Shown one piece after another: positions 34,216 to 46,195 of a stretch of DNA of 64,000 bases. This DNA is from Takakia lepidozioides. Lineage: Eukaryota; Streptophyta; Takakiopsida; Takakiales; Takakiaceae. A model generated the notes under the pieces. The model made no database searches. It was given only the letters and a program-made list of their open reading frames with translations, and had not been told where the DNA came from. The position numbers and the translations under genes are program-made. Where the stretch lies: positions 12,646,001 through 12,710,000 of the forward strand of contig CM060734.1 of the NCBI GenBank assembly GCA_030704615.1. Reading direction: 5' to 3'. Positions within the stretch are counted from its first letter, which is position 1. Every line of letters starts with the position of its first letter.

Positions 34216-34766
34216 ATCAATAATGATTGGATGTATTACTACTCAATAAATTCATGTAAAAAATTAAATTGGGCCTTGAGATGGGAGATGAACTAAGATA
34301 CTTAGGAGATTGCACCTGGGCTTAGATGACACCGGACACTTGGGCCTCTACAAAAAGATGCATTTGGATACATGAATAGAAGATTGCACTTGGGCTTAAA
34401 TGGGCCTCGACATAGGAGACGCACTTGCATACATAGGAAATTGCACTTGGTCTTAGGTTTCAATTCTTCACACATGGGCCAAAGACGTAGGCTACACTAG
34501 GGGTCGCACTGGGGCCTCAACATAGGAGACGCACTGGGATACATAAGAAATTGTACTTGGTCTTAAATTTCAATTTCTCACACACATGGGCCAAAGGCAC
34601 ATGCTACCGTAGAGGTCGCACTTGGGCCTCGACATAGAGGACGCACTGGGATACATAGAAGATCTTACACTTGGGCTTAGATGACAGTGGACCCTTGGGC
34701 TTAGATGACACTGGACACTTGGGCCAACGGCACAGGTTAACCTAGTCAATATATGAAGCGAGACCT

Positions 34767-35049
34767 TTGTTTTGTTTTGTCACGTTGAGATGTCCCAAAC
34801 CGCGGGCCCCAGCCTTGGTCCGTGGTACCATTGGAAAGCCCTTGGTGAGGAGGGGTGCACGGGCTTGGTCTCATGATTTTTGGACATGCGGTGTGGGAGA
34901 TGTCGAATTTCAAGTACTTTTGGTCGCTGGAAATTCGCAAAAAATAGGAAAGTGGGCTTTCCTGGCACAATGATCGGAGCCTCGACGGGAGAGATATCAA
35001 GGAAAAGGTCTCCGGTTCAAATCAGATCGTAGATTCCGTGGAAAAAAAA
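34767..35049 (+). repeat. SINE-like repeat, copy 2
   Basis: Full-length layout from (TTTTG)n to the A-run, with CACGTTGAGATGTCCCAAAC at the start and GGTTCAAATCAGATCGTAGA before the poly-A. The stem partner is slightly degraded. Confidence 0.6.
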
Positions 35050-35432
35050 AGCTTAGACTTGGATGACATTGGACTCTGTGGAAAAAAACGATGAGATATG
35101 GCTAAAACAAATTTCAAACTTACTTTTGGTCGATGCACAATGATTAGAGCCTCGATAGGAGAGATATCAAGGGGAAGGTCTCTAGTTCAAATTTGGTCAT
35201 AGGCTATGTAGAAAAAAAAATGATTAGATATGGCTTGCTTCATATATTGATGCACTTGGATTTAGATGACATTGGACACTTAGGCCAACGGCACAGGCTA
35301 CCCTAGAGGACGCAGTTGGCCCTCCACATAGGAGATGCACTTGGATATATGGGAGATTGCACTTGGGCTTAGATGACACTGGACACTTGGGCCAACGGCA
35401 CAGGCTACCCTAGTCAATATATAAAGCGAGAC

Positions 35433-35725
35433 GTTTGTTTTGTTTTGTTTTGTCACGTTGAGATGTCCCAAACCGCGAGGCCCCAGCCCTGGTGCTTAGT
35501 ACCGTTGGAAAGCCCTCGACGAGGAGGGGTGCACGGGCTTGGTCTCATGATTTTTGGACCTGTGGTGTGGGGGATGTGGAATTTCAAGTACTTTGGGTCG
35601 CTGGAAATTCGCGAAAAAATAGCAAAGTGGGCATTCCTAGACAATGGTTGGAGCCTCGACAGGAGAGATATTAAGGGAAAGGTCTCCGGTTCAAATCTGG
35701 TCGTAGGCTCTCTAGAAAAAAAAAA
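35433..35725 (+). repeat. SINE-like repeat, copy 3
   Basis: Full-length copy ending GGTTCAAATCTGGTCGTAGG, CTCTCTAG and an A-run. A further partial copy with only the 3' end lies at 35,095-35,222. Confidence 0.6.
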
Positions 35726-36227
35726 GCATTTGGACTTAAATGACATTGGACACTTGGGCCAACTTGGATATATTACTACTCAATAAATTCATGGAAAAAA
35801 ATTAATCGGGCCTTGACATGGGAGACGTACTTGGGTACATAGGAGATTGCACACTAGGCTTAGATGGGCCTCGACATGGGAGACGCACATGGGAGATGCC
35901 CTTGGATACATAGGAGACACACTTGGATACATATGAGGTTGCACTTGGGCCTCTACATGGAAGATGCACTTGGATACATAGAAGATTGCACTTGGGCTTA
36001 GATGGGCCTCGACATAGGAGACGCACTGGGATACATAGGAAATTACACTTGGTCTTAGATTTCAATTCTTTAGACATGGGCCAACCACACAGAGTACCCT
36101 AGAGGTCGCACTTGGGCCTCGACATAGGAGACGCTTGGATACATAGGAGATTGCACTTGGGCTTAGATGACACTTGACACTTGGGCCAACGGCACAGGCT
36201 ACCCTAGTATTGACATGAACCGAGACA

Positions 36228-36427
36228 TTTGTTTTGTTTGTTTTGTAGCGTCGTTGAGATCTCCCAAACCGTGGGCCCCCAGCGCCGGTGCTTGGTGCCG
36301 TTGGAAAGCCCTCGACAAGGAGGGGTGCACGGGTTTGGTCTCATGATTTTGGGACCCGCGGTGTAGGAGATGTGGAAACAAGTACTTTTGGTCGCTGAAA
36401 ATTCACGAAAAATAGCAAAATGGGCAA
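36228..36427 (+). repeat. SINE-like repeat, copy 4, 3'-truncated
   Basis: The copy stops after AATAGCAAAATGGGC, where LINE sequence begins abruptly. The B-box-like 3' end is missing. Confidence 0.6.
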
Positions 36428-36429
36428 AC

Positions 36430-37892
36430 ACACCAACAAATGCCAAATGGTCCACATCCCCTCCTTCAGCTACCACCTGGGGTAACGCCCCTAGCCGCTA
36501 TCGACCCTGGTCAGCTCCAATTCTCCCGTACCCCGCCCCTTCCCACATACCTCAAACACAGAGAACCCACCTTAACCCTCATACTGCTAGTTCATCGCCC
36601 TACCATTGCTACCTTCATACCCACAAATTTCCCATCCCCCCTTACATGCCTCCTTACAAATACACATAACATGAAGATTACCACTTTCCCTACCCTACTC
36701 CCCTCCCCAGCACCCTTCGCCCCCTTCCCAACATTAAAGTCTCTAAAGCATGGTCCCAAATGCTTACCCGCCCACCCATCCCCCCTACCGTATCCAGTAT
36801 CACCGAACCTCCGTATCCCAAGAAGATCTCCCTCTTAAATACCGACCTGCTCACTCCCACTAGACGGATGGCTCCCTCATTGTTGGCCCCCGGGCTGGAT
36901 ATGGCATCTACCAAGCCGCTACCGACCAAGGCACTGCCTTACGCCTCCCCGGCCCGGCCACCATCCTCCGAGCCGAGCTCATGGCCATACATGACGCCAT
37001 CACCTAGCTCTCCTCATTCTCCCCGCCCCACTATATCTTTACCGACAGTCTCACCTCATTCTTCCTCATCCATAACCACCTCTCCCGCCCCTCCTCCCAC
37101 CACTACCACTCTGACCGGAACCTCATCTCTGCCATTGCTCATCTTGCCATCCATTAACCAGCCCATCTACTTTATCAAAGTCCGTTCACACACTGGCATC
37201 ACTTGCAACAAAATGGCTGACTTCTATGCCCAACGTGGGGCCGCCTGCCCAGAGGTGAACCCTATGACAGATCCTATACACGTCGCCCATACACACCCAT
37301 TTTGGTTCATCCACCCCGTCCCAGGCCAGATATACTCCTAATACAGGGGCTGCCCATAAACGCCCCACCACCTAACATCCCATCTCCTGAACTTACCATA
37401 CACTTCATCAAATTTACATATTATAATGATCGCTACCCAGCCTCCTCCATTTTAGAAAAATGCCAAAAATACGCCCCACTCATCCTAGCCATCCGCCGCC
37501 GTGGCTGGTCCACCGGCCCCCTACCAGTCATTACTGCGGGCTCTAGAGGTGGTATCCAGAAAGCCGGTATCTCTGCCCACCACAATAATTTCAAAATTCC
37601 ATTTTCCCCTATACACAAATGCTTCAAAGCTATCCACCTGACTGCGCTACGCTCCCTCACCACTATTATTACCAATAAAAGGCAGCTTGAATCACATACT
37701 TCTCTGGCCCCTTGATACCCCACATACCCCAGGGCTACCCCTTGGGGTTCCCTCCAGATCCACAAGACCATGGTTTACGGGGTGCCCTCCGGGCACCCAC
37801 CAGCTTTTTATAGGGTCCACCCTCGAAAGGGGGCAGTAGCCGCAAGGCGAAGTGGCTCTTAGTTACGCCGGCTTCGGTCGGAGTCATCTCTC
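36430..37892 (+). mobile_element. Non-LTR retrotransposon (LINE) 3' part with RNase H
   Basis: The 3' part of a LINE pol ORF. An RNase H domain appears across two frames: TDGSLIVGPRAGYGIYQ (from 36,864; D), RAELMAIHDAI (E), YIFTDSLTSFF (D), then KVRSHTGITCNKMADFYA (37,180 on; H, N, D). This is the order of RNase HI catalytic residues. The downstream frame (37,302-37,715) has ELTIHFIKF, LILAIRRRGWSTGPLPVITA and HKCFKAIHLTALRS, the conserved LINE C-terminus. The tail ends in TTAGTTACGCCGGCTTC, then GGAGTCATCTCT. Reverse transcriptase and endonuclease are absent, so it is 5'-truncated. Frame changes show decay. The same tail family occurs inverted at 58,813-59,204. Confidence 0.8.
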
Positions 37893-37921
37893 TTTGAAAG
37901 AAATGTGAAAACTTTGTTTAT

Positions 37922-38985
37922 ATGGTAGAGCCGGTGCTAATCGTCTTGCGAGAGTTTGATGGAAAGCAACCAGTAATGGGCAAAGCATGGTTACTAATGC
38001 AAAATCTTGAGAAGCATGTCCAATCCCTGAGGCATCCTCCATTCTCCTTGGAACCTGAACTTGCAGACAATGCTGAGGATGCATTTTACAACCGTCGGTC
38101 TATGGTTCGAACGGACTTGCATTATGCAGGGGCTTTGTTCAATCCATTCTTGCTCGACAATACCTTGCTCCGAGACGACGCTGATGCCAAGGCCGGCCTC
38201 GTACGAGTGCTCATGCGATTGGTTCCTTTGAACATGATAGAGAGAGCTATATCCGAGTACCAATGCTTCTCAGATCGCCGCGACCCTTTCGTGGACATGC
38301 CGGATCCGAAAGAGCTCAACATGTTGCCGTGCATGAATGGTGGGATTTGATTGGAGCTGGAGCAAGAACATTAGCTCTCATTGCGAAGCGTATTCTTGCC
38401 CAAGTGTGCTCTACCTCATCTTGCGAACGCAATTGATACAGTTACTCATTTGTTCACAACAAGATTCGCAACAGGTTGAATCCCGTGAGGGCTGACAAAT
38501 TGGTATATGTGTATATCAATTGCCGACTGCTACGTGAGAGGGCAGCGGATGATGCTGCAGCATGGTACGAGAGGAACTTGTATTCCAAAGACTCCGCTTC
38601 TGAGGTAGATTCAACGAGTGACAATACTGAGACTCAAAGGGATTTATCTCAGAGGGAGTCATCTGCGTCCGATAGTGGAGATGGGTCCGATGATGCTCTC
38701 GACAATGCGTATGATCCGTTTACATTCACAGAGGACGATGCCTATATCCAGCCGACCTTTGATGACCTTCTTGAAGAAGTACGTATCGCAGATGAGGGTC
38801 ATGCTGCAATTGTGTCCTCCCCAGAACATGGTCTTCAAAATGAAGTTGGGGTCGACCCTCACCCCCCACTACACGCTGAAGCCACCGGCAGTGGCACAAT
38901 GGAGCTCAGGGGTGATGAACTACCAAGACCGAGTGACATACGCAACCCTGTTCATATAAACGATGGTTCCGAACCCATTGTATAG
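37922..38985 (+). pseudogene. hAT transposase, C-terminal part
   Basis: hAT transposases move DNA by cut-and-paste and dimerise through a C-terminal domain. The first frame (37,922-38,350) has LREFDGKQPVMGKAWLLMQN and DLHYAGALFNPFLLDN, typical of the region just before the dimerisation domain. After a frameshift near 38,330 the domain follows: EWWDLIGAGARTLALIAKRI, then LAQVCSTSSCERN, VHNKIRNRLNPVRADKLVYV and YINCRLL. The Trp normally after CERN is TGA (38,434-38,436). An acidic Asp/Ser-rich tail runs to 38,985. The N-terminal BED finger and catalytic core are missing, cut off by the LINE just upstream. Confidence 0.85.
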
Positions 38986-39006
38986 TCGACAAGACGGGAA
39001 GATGCC

Positions 39007-41184
39007 TCACCGATACCACCAGCTCCACCACATTCCGGGAGGCTTTATCACCACCAAAGGCCGCACAGTCCCACGCACACATCTCCCACAATCGTCAGCG
39101 CAGAACCAGAACTTGTGGTTCTTTGCCTCTCCTTGTTCGTAAGGGAGAAACAAACCAGTGAATGTAGGAGCCGGAGTCCGTTTTTTGCCTCTGGATATTA
39201 AAGATGCGCACTTTTCATGAGTGGTGGCCCTGATCGCCGCGCATTTCACACGAGATCCAGCACCGGTGCGTACTATATGCCAAACCTCATCCGAGCACAT
39301 GGACTCCACCACCTCCGGCACCATGTTCTGTTCTTCAACCATTGCAGTTAGAGTGCTTGATGGTGGGGTCTGGCATTGGGCTGAAGGTCCCTCCCCAGTG
39401 GAGGTTCCAGAATTCCATCTCTGACTCAAGGCGACACGTGGCGTGGAGAAGTTGACTCTGTCCACCCTATGGGAATCTGCATCCAATCCAGGGGGGGTAT
39501 CCAATTTTTGTTTGCAAGACCCAAATCTCTCTTTGCCTTCCAGATGAGGAACTCTAGACACGAGAGGGGTGCCATCTGCACATATGCTCATTGCCCTTGT
39601 TATTTTGCTGGGATCCCCCGATCTTCTTGCCGCCCGCAACATCAACTTGTTCTTGTCGGGGCTTTTGCCACCCACCCCACCCCTCAAGAATGACCTGTAT
39701 CTGGTTTGTTGCTGGAGAGCACGCGTGAGGTCATCGGCCGTGGCCGCATACAAATCTCTTCCCCTTGTTCCGAACTGCTGCAAGCAAGCATTGTGCACTG
39801 TCTCCGCAAGATTGCAAGATGGCATGTCCGCCATCTCCTCAATGGACATGTGCTGCAAAGTAGAAAAACACATTTCAGATTTGAGGATTGGGAGATTGAA
39901 AGACAACTTGAATGGACCAAAAGGAATACCAATGGATCTCACGCACAGTTGTCATGGCCGCTCCTCACTGTCTGTATCGGAAGTGCCAAAATGCGAACCA
40001 GTCTTCCAGCGCTCTCATGCTATCTTCTGATGCCGCTCCAGATAAGTACCACCAGGCATGAATTGTCTGAAACAATGTATTCGCCTCCCCCATAGTTTTG
40101 GCATCTTTGTACTGTTTGCACAACTTACAGTGCATACTCTGCATGTCCGGTTTGATGTCTGCCTTTGTATGTTTGTCCAGGGACTGTGTCCAATGGAAAA
40201 GAAATGTACGTTCTCTTCCAGGCATTGGCACTTTTGGATCTCCCGTCCCGAACACAATGCAAACAACATTGAAATTTGCTTGAGCATTGTCGGCCATGAA
40301 TCCAGTGAAATTTGGATATGACACACCATGGGAGTTCATAACGCAAATCAGAGATTTCCGCATGAGCTGCTGTGATTCCGTGTCCTCTGATTGCATGTCA
40401 CACACTGCAATTGTCATGACTCGCTGGTACACTGGGTCATAAACATGACATGCCATTGTGGTCCAGTCTTTCACCCGCTTCACGTGATCGAACATGAGAA
40501 AGCAATTGCCGAGATCGCCACCCTTCTGCATACGCTTCACTAGGCTGACTCCGCTGCCCTCACCAACTGTGGACATTTCGAACATGAACACTTTGCTGGA
40601 TCTTTGTCCCGGAAACACGCTGTCTTGAATGTAGTCGTACCTGCTTCTTCGCTTCAAATCCAAAATATTGTCCATATACCCCCGGCTCGCAGAGCCCATT
40701 TTCAAAGCGTTCACCTGATTCGGAATGTTTGGAGAAGTCAACGTTGAAATGTCCAAAGCTGGTCCCTCCAATTTCCCGCCACATAATCTGGTGCACTGAG
40801 AATATGGCTTTCCAGGAAGGACTTGCTTGCTCATATCGCAATTGCGGAAGTGGTTGCTGTTGGATTGCTCTCCAACTCCTCTCTTATGAGGCGCGGCACT
40901 GTCTCAACGATTTCTCTGTAATCCCCCTTGGACACAGGGTGATTGTGGAAACCAAAATGGACACAGGCTCTAGTGATGGTTTTGAATCGGTGCACCACAT
41001 AGTACATTCTTGCACCACACAATGCAAGACAGGAAGGCGCGAGCTTACAGAACTTGCACACAAAAGTGTTGTTGTATGGTGGCGTAATCCCAGGCTTGAA
41101 AGGATTCTCAGAGACACCATCCCATTCGCTTTGGTTTTGAACACCTGCACTACTGCAAAAAGGGGGGGGGTTTACGACGCCCAT
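39007..41184 (-). pseudogene. MULE-like transposase
   Basis: Three minus-strand segments. N-terminal (41,147-40,831): a putative zinc finger with CKFCKLAPSC and RACVHFGFHNHPVSKGDYRE, like the WRKY-GCM1-type fingers of MULE proteins. Central (40,834-39,965): DNILDLKRRSRYDYIQDSVF, WTTMACHVYDPVYQRVMTIA, CDMQSED, FTGFMADNAQANFNVVCIVF and RTFLFHWTQSL; the ADNAQAN and FHW blocks fit the second catalytic Asp and the Cys/His region of a MULE DDE core. C-terminal (39,942-39,007): MPSCNLAETVHNACLQQFG, DLYAATADDLTRALQQQ and a Cys-rich end. Frames shift near 40,830 and a stop separates the last two. Upstream, it is interrupted by a CACTA end at 41,148. Superfamily placement is likely; the exact family is not. 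Confidence 0.65.
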
Positions 41185-41516
41185 GGCCCGGCGCGCACGG
41201 CACCGTGCGACCCCACCTATTAGCGACGCCCAGAGGGTCGCTATTATACCGACCCCTGAGGGGTCGCTAAAGTGAAATCCCAGAAAATAGAGGATCCTAA
41301 AATGACTAAGTCATTGGGACATACTTCCCTGGGTCGCTAATACCGCGGGGTTGATTTCCCTCGGTTTCTTACTGCGACGCCCATGCAGTCGGTCCCCGTC
41401 CGACCCCTCTGGGATCGGATTAGGGTTCTGCGAATTCTCATTATGTTCAAATTCGTCATTTCTCAAGGGCCATGTTTTAATGAGTGGATGCCATCCTAAC
41501 AGGTGCTTCAATGTAG

Positions 41517-41916
41517 GCTGGGCAGTTTTCCGACCGGCACCTCTTTGCCTACGAGGAGGACACATCTGTCTGGGGATCCCATCTGGAAGGGCTTCAACGG
41601 AATGAGAAGGATCCCATCGCAGCCACAGATTCCTCGGAGGATTCGTCGGACTCGGAGGAAGAGACAGTGGACATTGATGCCGAGGAGAACCCGGAATACG
41701 AGTGAGTGCAAACATTGTAAGCTTGCAAAGCCTTCTGGGTGATTTTTTCTCACACGCATTTCCGGATTGTGGTTCTCATTGGTCTGATGAGTGATTGTTA
41801 TGTGCAGGACTCCAAGATCCGGGTCGAAACCAGTGGCGCCTACATTTCTTGACAGGGAGAATGTCCCGTTCTTTGCGAGGTTGCCCCCAAACGACCTCTG
41901 GGGCAACAAAATATAG
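41517..41916 (+). pseudogene. Two-exon gene fragment inside CACTA, function unknown
   Basis: Exon A (41,517-41,702) follows an AATGTAG acceptor and reads AGQFSDRHLFAYEEDTSVWG, LEGLQRNEKDPIAATDSSED, then a Ser/Asp/Glu-rich stretch, ending GA|GTGAGT. Exon B (41,808-41,916) follows TGTGCAG, restores the frame (split Glu codon), reads TPRSGSKPVAPTFLDRENVP, FFARLPPNDLWGNKI, and stops at TAG. The clean phase match supports real former splicing. I do not recognise the protein. It could be a captured host 3' gene end or an element-encoded ORF. Confidence 0.5.
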
Positions 41917-42128
41917 TTTTATTACTGTCTACCGTCGTCCTGGGCGTCGCTTTAACTATCAAATTTGATTATTAAAGTTCTGATTTTGATTTTTAATTAT
42001 TTAATTTCAATTTAAAGTCTGGTTTTTGAGCAGGAAACCCGTAAGCGACCCCTGAATGGACGTTATCATACCGACTTCACTCCAGTCACTATTTAAAATA
42101 AATAAATAAAAAAAAAAAAAAAAAAAAA

Positions 42129-42680
42129 ACAGCAACCGACTCCCTAGGGGGCACTGTTAAACAGCGTCGGGTTAGCGTAGAGACATGTACCGACCCCAGG
42201 AAGGCGCTGATAGCACCCCAAAAAAATTTTACAAAAAAACTCACACCGACCCTCGATGGGTCGCTGTTAATCAACGTTGGGTTATTGTTTAGGGACTTGA
42301 AGCGACCCCAAGGACGGTGCTGATAGCACCTCTAAAAATATTTGCCAAAAAATCTGACAGCGACCCCCTAGGGGGTCGCTGATAACCAACGTCGGGTTAT
42401 TTTGTAGGGATTTGTAGCGACCCCCAGGGAGGCGCTGATCGCACCCCAAAAATATTTTACAAAAAAAACTCACAGCGATCCCCATGGGTCGCTGTTAATC
42501 AGCATCGGGTTACTGTTTAGGAACTTGAAGCGACCCCCATGAAGGCGCTGATAGCACCCCCAAAAATATGGACAAAAAAATCTAACAACGACTGCCTAGG
42601 GGTCACTGTTAACAGCGTCGGGTTATTGTTTAGGGACTTGAAGCGACCTCAGGGAAGGCGCTGATAGTGGTAGTGATCCC
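42129..42680 (+). repeat. Tandem array, five ~115-base units
   Basis: Units start near 42,129, 42,243, 42,359, 42,474 and 42,588. Each carries GCGACCCC(N)GGGTCGCTGTTAA-like, CGTCGGGTTATTGTTTAGGG, then ACTTGAAGCGACCCC and GGCGCTGATAGCACCCC with an A-rich end. The GCGACCC/GGGTCGC cores repeat the subterminal motif of the element. Confidence 0.8.
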
Positions 42681-42769
42681 TAGGGAGTCACTAATAGAAC
42701 CATTTTTTATTAAATCGAATTTTAATGAATTTTGAATAAGTATTATAATTTAGAATATCTAGGATTGCG

Positions 42770-42990
42770 GATTTGAGGGGCGTAATGATTTTATTTTTGG
42801 CTCTATTTTGTTCTTTGAACATCCATGCAAAAGATTGGACAAAAAATAATAATAAAAATAAAATAAAAAATAAAAATTGTTTTCTTGGGTCACTATTGCA
42901 TAACTCTCTATGAAGAGTGCATGAAGTTGAAGAGAACTTAATCTTGGAGTGCAAATGAGGGAAGAAAATATGGTTTGGGGTCCAGATGAT
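42770..42990 (-). repeat. Inverted copy of the CACTA H2 3' segment
   Basis: The reverse complement matches 29,335-29,560 over both flanks of a T-rich stretch. It shows that another member of the H2 family ended here, directly against the right inverted-repeat arm. Confidence 0.8.
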
Positions 42991-43027
42991 TTTTTTTTGC
43001 TGCGAAATTTTGCACGCACACTGCACA

Positions 43028-43295
43028 CTAGACCTTTCCCTTGATATCTCTCCCGTCGAGGCTCCAACCATTGTCCAGGAATGCCCACTTTGCCATTTTT
43101 GCTATTTTTGAATTATTTCCAGCGACCAAAAGTACTTGGAATTCCACATCTCCCACACCGCAGGTCCAAAAATCATGAGACCAAGCACCCCTCCTTGTTG
43201 AGGGCTTTCCAACAACACCAAGCACCCGCGCTGGGCCCCGCGGTTTGGGAGATCTCAACGACGCTACAAAACAAAACAAAACAAACAAAACAAAC
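43028..43295 (-). repeat. SINE-like repeat, copy 5, 3'-truncated
   Basis: Reverse-orientation copy ending in (CAAAA)n on the plus strand. It lacks the B-box-like end. Confidence 0.6.
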
Positions 43296-43470
43296 GTCTC
43301 GCTTCATATTTTGATAGGGTAGCATGTGCCGTTGGCCCAAGTGTCCAGTGTAATCTAAGTCCAAGTGCAATCCTCTATGTATCAAAGTGTGTGTCCTATG
43401 TCGAGGCCCAAATGCAACCTCTAGGGTAGCCTTTGCCGTTGGCCCAAGTGTCTAATGTCATCTAAGTAAG

Positions 43471-43770
43471 TTTTTTTCCACAGAGCCTATGACCAGATTT
43501 GAACCGAAGACCTTTCCCTTTTGATATCTCTACCGTCGAGGCTCCAACCGTTGTCCCAGGAATGCCCACTTTGCCATTTTTTTTTTTTTTTGTGAATTTC
43601 CGGCGACCAAAAGTACTTGGAATTCCACATCTCCCACACCGTAGGTCCAAAAATCATGAGACCAAGCCCGTGCACCCCTCCTCGTCTAGGGCTTTCCAAC
43701 GGTACCAAGCACCAGGGTTGGGGCCTCGTGGTTTGGGACATCTCAACGCTACAAAACAAAACAAAACAAA
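43471..43770 (-). repeat. SINE-like repeat, copy 6
   Basis: Full-length reverse copy with the T-run, the complement of CCTATGACCAGATTTGAACC, and the (CAAAA)n end. Confidence 0.6.
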
Positions 43771-44551
43771 CTGGCTTCCTTCATATATTGACTAGGATAG
43801 CATGTGCCGTTGGCCCAAGTGTATAGGGTCATGTAAGCCCAAGTGCAATCTCCTATGCATTCAAGTGCGTCTCCTATGTCTAGGCCCAAGTATGTCCTCC
43901 AAGTAGCCTATGCCGTTGGTCCAAGTGTCATCTAAGCCCAAGTGCAATCCCCTATGTATCGAGAGCCCCCACTGTTTGGGAGATCTAGGGTAGCATGTGC
44001 CATTGGCCCATGTGTGAAGAATTGAAATCTAAGCCCAAGTGCAATTTCCTATGTATCCATGTGCGTTTTCCATGTAAAGGCCCAAGTGTGACCTCCGGTG
44101 TCCAATGTCATCTACGTCCAAGTGCAATCCCCTATATTGTAACAAAGTGCGTCTCCTATGCCAAGGCCCAAATGCGACCTCTAGGGTAGTCTGTGCCGTT
44201 GGCCCAAGTGTCAAGTGTCATCTAAGCCCAAGTGAAAGATCTTCTATGTATCCCAGTGCGTCTCCTATGTCGAGGCCCAAGTGGGACTTCTAGTGTAGCC
44301 TATGTCGTCGGCCCATGTGTGACGAATTGAAATATCTAAGACCAAGTGCAATTTCCTATGTATCCAAGTGCGTCTCCTATGTCGAGGCCCATCTAAGCCC
44401 ATGAAGTGCAATCTTCTATTCATGTATCCAAGTGCATCTCCCATGTAGAGGCCCAAGTGTCTAGTGGATCATCTTAACGCAAGTGTCTAGTGTCTAGGGT
44501 GGCATGTGCCGTTGGCCCAAGTGTCCAATGTCATCTAGGTCATCTAAGTCA

Positions 44552-44855
44552 AAACCTACGACCAGATTTGAACCAGAGATCTTTCCCTTCATATCTCTCC
44601 CGTCGAGGCTCCAACCATTGTCCTAGGAATGCCCACTTTGCCATTTTTGCTATTTTTTGTGAATTTCCAGCGACCTAAAGTACTTGGAATTCCGTATCTC
44701 CCACACCGCAGGTCCAAAAATCGTGAGACCAAGCCCCTGCACCCCTCCTCGTCGAGGGCTTTCCAACGGCACCAAGCACCAGGGCTGGGGCCTCACGGTT
44801 TGGGACATCTCAACGTGACAAAACAAAACAAACAAAACAAACAAAACAAAACAAA
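44552..44855 (-). repeat. SINE-like repeat, copy 7
   Basis: Nearly full-length reverse copy. The A-run is reduced and the last bases before it are altered (AAACCTACGACCAG). Confidence 0.6.
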
Positions 44856-45893
44856 CGTCTCGCTTCATATATTGACTAGGGTAGCCTATGCCATTGGCCC
44901 AAGTGTCCAATGTCATCTAAGTCCAAGTGCCATCCTCTCTGTATCCAAGTGCATCTCCTATGTCGAGGCCCAAATGCGACCTCTAGGGTAGCATGTGCCG
45001 TGGGCCCAAGTGTCAAGTGTCATCTAAGTCCAAGTGTAAGATCTTCTATGTATCCCAGTGCGTTATGTCGAGGCCCAAATGCAACCTCTAGGATAGCCTG
45101 TACCCTATGTCCCCTATGTATCTAGAGACCCTCCTGTTTGGGAGATCTAGGCCTAGGGTAGCCTGCGCCATTGGCCCATGTGTTAAGAATTGAAATCTAA
45201 GTCCAAGTGCAATCCCCTATGTATTCAAGTAGCGTCTCCTATGTCAAGGCCCATGTGTGAAGAATTGAAATCTAAGCCCAAGTGCAATTTCTTATGTATC
45301 CAAGTAGGTCTCTTATGTCAAGGCCCAAGTGAGACCTCTAGTGTAGCCTATGCCGTTGGCCCATGTGTGAAGAATTGAAATCTAAGCCCAAGTGTAATCT
45401 TCTATTCATGTATCCAAGTGCAATCCACCATGTATTCAAGTAGCGTCAAGGCCCATGTGTGAAGAATTGAAATCTAAGCCCAAGTGCCATTTCTTATGTA
45501 TCCAAGTGGGTCTCCTATGTCGAGGCCCAAGTGCAACCTCTAGTGTAGCCTATGCCGTTGGCCCATGTGTGAAGAATTGAAATCTAAGCCCAAGTGCAAT
45601 CTTCTATTCATGTATCCAAGTGCAATCCACCATGTATTCAAGTAGCGTCAAGGCCCATGTGTGAAGAATTGAAATCTAAGCCCAAGTGCCATTTCTTATG
45701 TATCCAAGTGGGTCTCCTAAGTCGAGGCCCAAGTGCGACCTCTAGTGTAGCCTATGCCGTTGGCCCATGTGTGAAGAATTGAATTCTAAGCCCAAGTGCA
45801 ATCTTCTATTTATGTATCCAAGTGCATCTCCCATGTGCAGGGCCAAGTGTCCAGTGTCAGCTAAGTCCAAGTGCAATCCCATATCTAATCAAC

Positions 45894-46195
45894 TTTTTTT
45901 CCACAGAGCCTACGACCAGATTTGAACCGGAGACCTTTCCCTTGATATCTCTCCCCTTGAGGCTCCCACAATTGTCCCAGGAATGCCCACTTTGCCATTT
46001 TTGCTATTTTTTTAAAATTTCCAGTGACCAAAAGTACTTGGAATTCCACATCTCCCACACCGCAGGTCCAAAAATCATGAGACAAAGCCCGTGCACCCCT
46101 CCTCCTCGAGGGCTTTCCAACGGTACCAAGCAATAGCGTCGGAGCCTCGCGGTTCGGGACATCTCAACGCTACAAAACAAAACAAAACAAACAAA
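45894..46195 (-). repeat. SINE-like repeat, copy 8
   Basis: Full-length reverse copy. The stem partner reads CTCCCCTTGAGGCTCC, a diverged form of the 5' stem strand. Confidence 0.6.

Larger units (their letters stand above)
33700..36430 (+). repeat. Left arm of a large inverted repeat: satellite-like units plus SINE-like copies
   Basis: A mosaic of a roughly 105-base unit (CTTGGGCTTAGATGACACTG, then GGCCAACGGCACAGGCTACC, CTCGACATAGGAGACGCACT, GATACATAGGAGATTGCACT) alternates with about 0.3-kb SINE-like repeats. All are in this orientation here and in the opposite orientation at 43,020-47,650. No protein is encoded. Confidence 0.8.
41148..42690 (+). mobile_element. CACTA element with left end and gene fragment; right end not found
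   Basis: CACTACTGCAAAAAGGGGGG at 41,148 matches the termini of the element at 29,906-31,066, followed by the same GACGCCC / GCGACCCC subterminal style. Inside are a two-exon gene fragment (41,517-41,916) and a five-copy 115-base array. The expected mirror end (CCCCCC, then GCAGTAGTG) was not located; GGTAGTG near 42,680 lacks a matching target duplication. It interrupts the 5' region of the MULE-like gene. Confidence 0.6.

Noticed and set aside
42675-42690. GGTAGTG as the right end of the CACTA at 41,148
   Set aside because: The inner sequence does not mirror CACTACTGCAAAAAGGGGGG, and the next bases do not repeat the CTG left of 41,148.
45180-45830. CRISPR-like array
   Set aside because: The regular repeats have spacers that are themselves repeats, and the context is a plant satellite.
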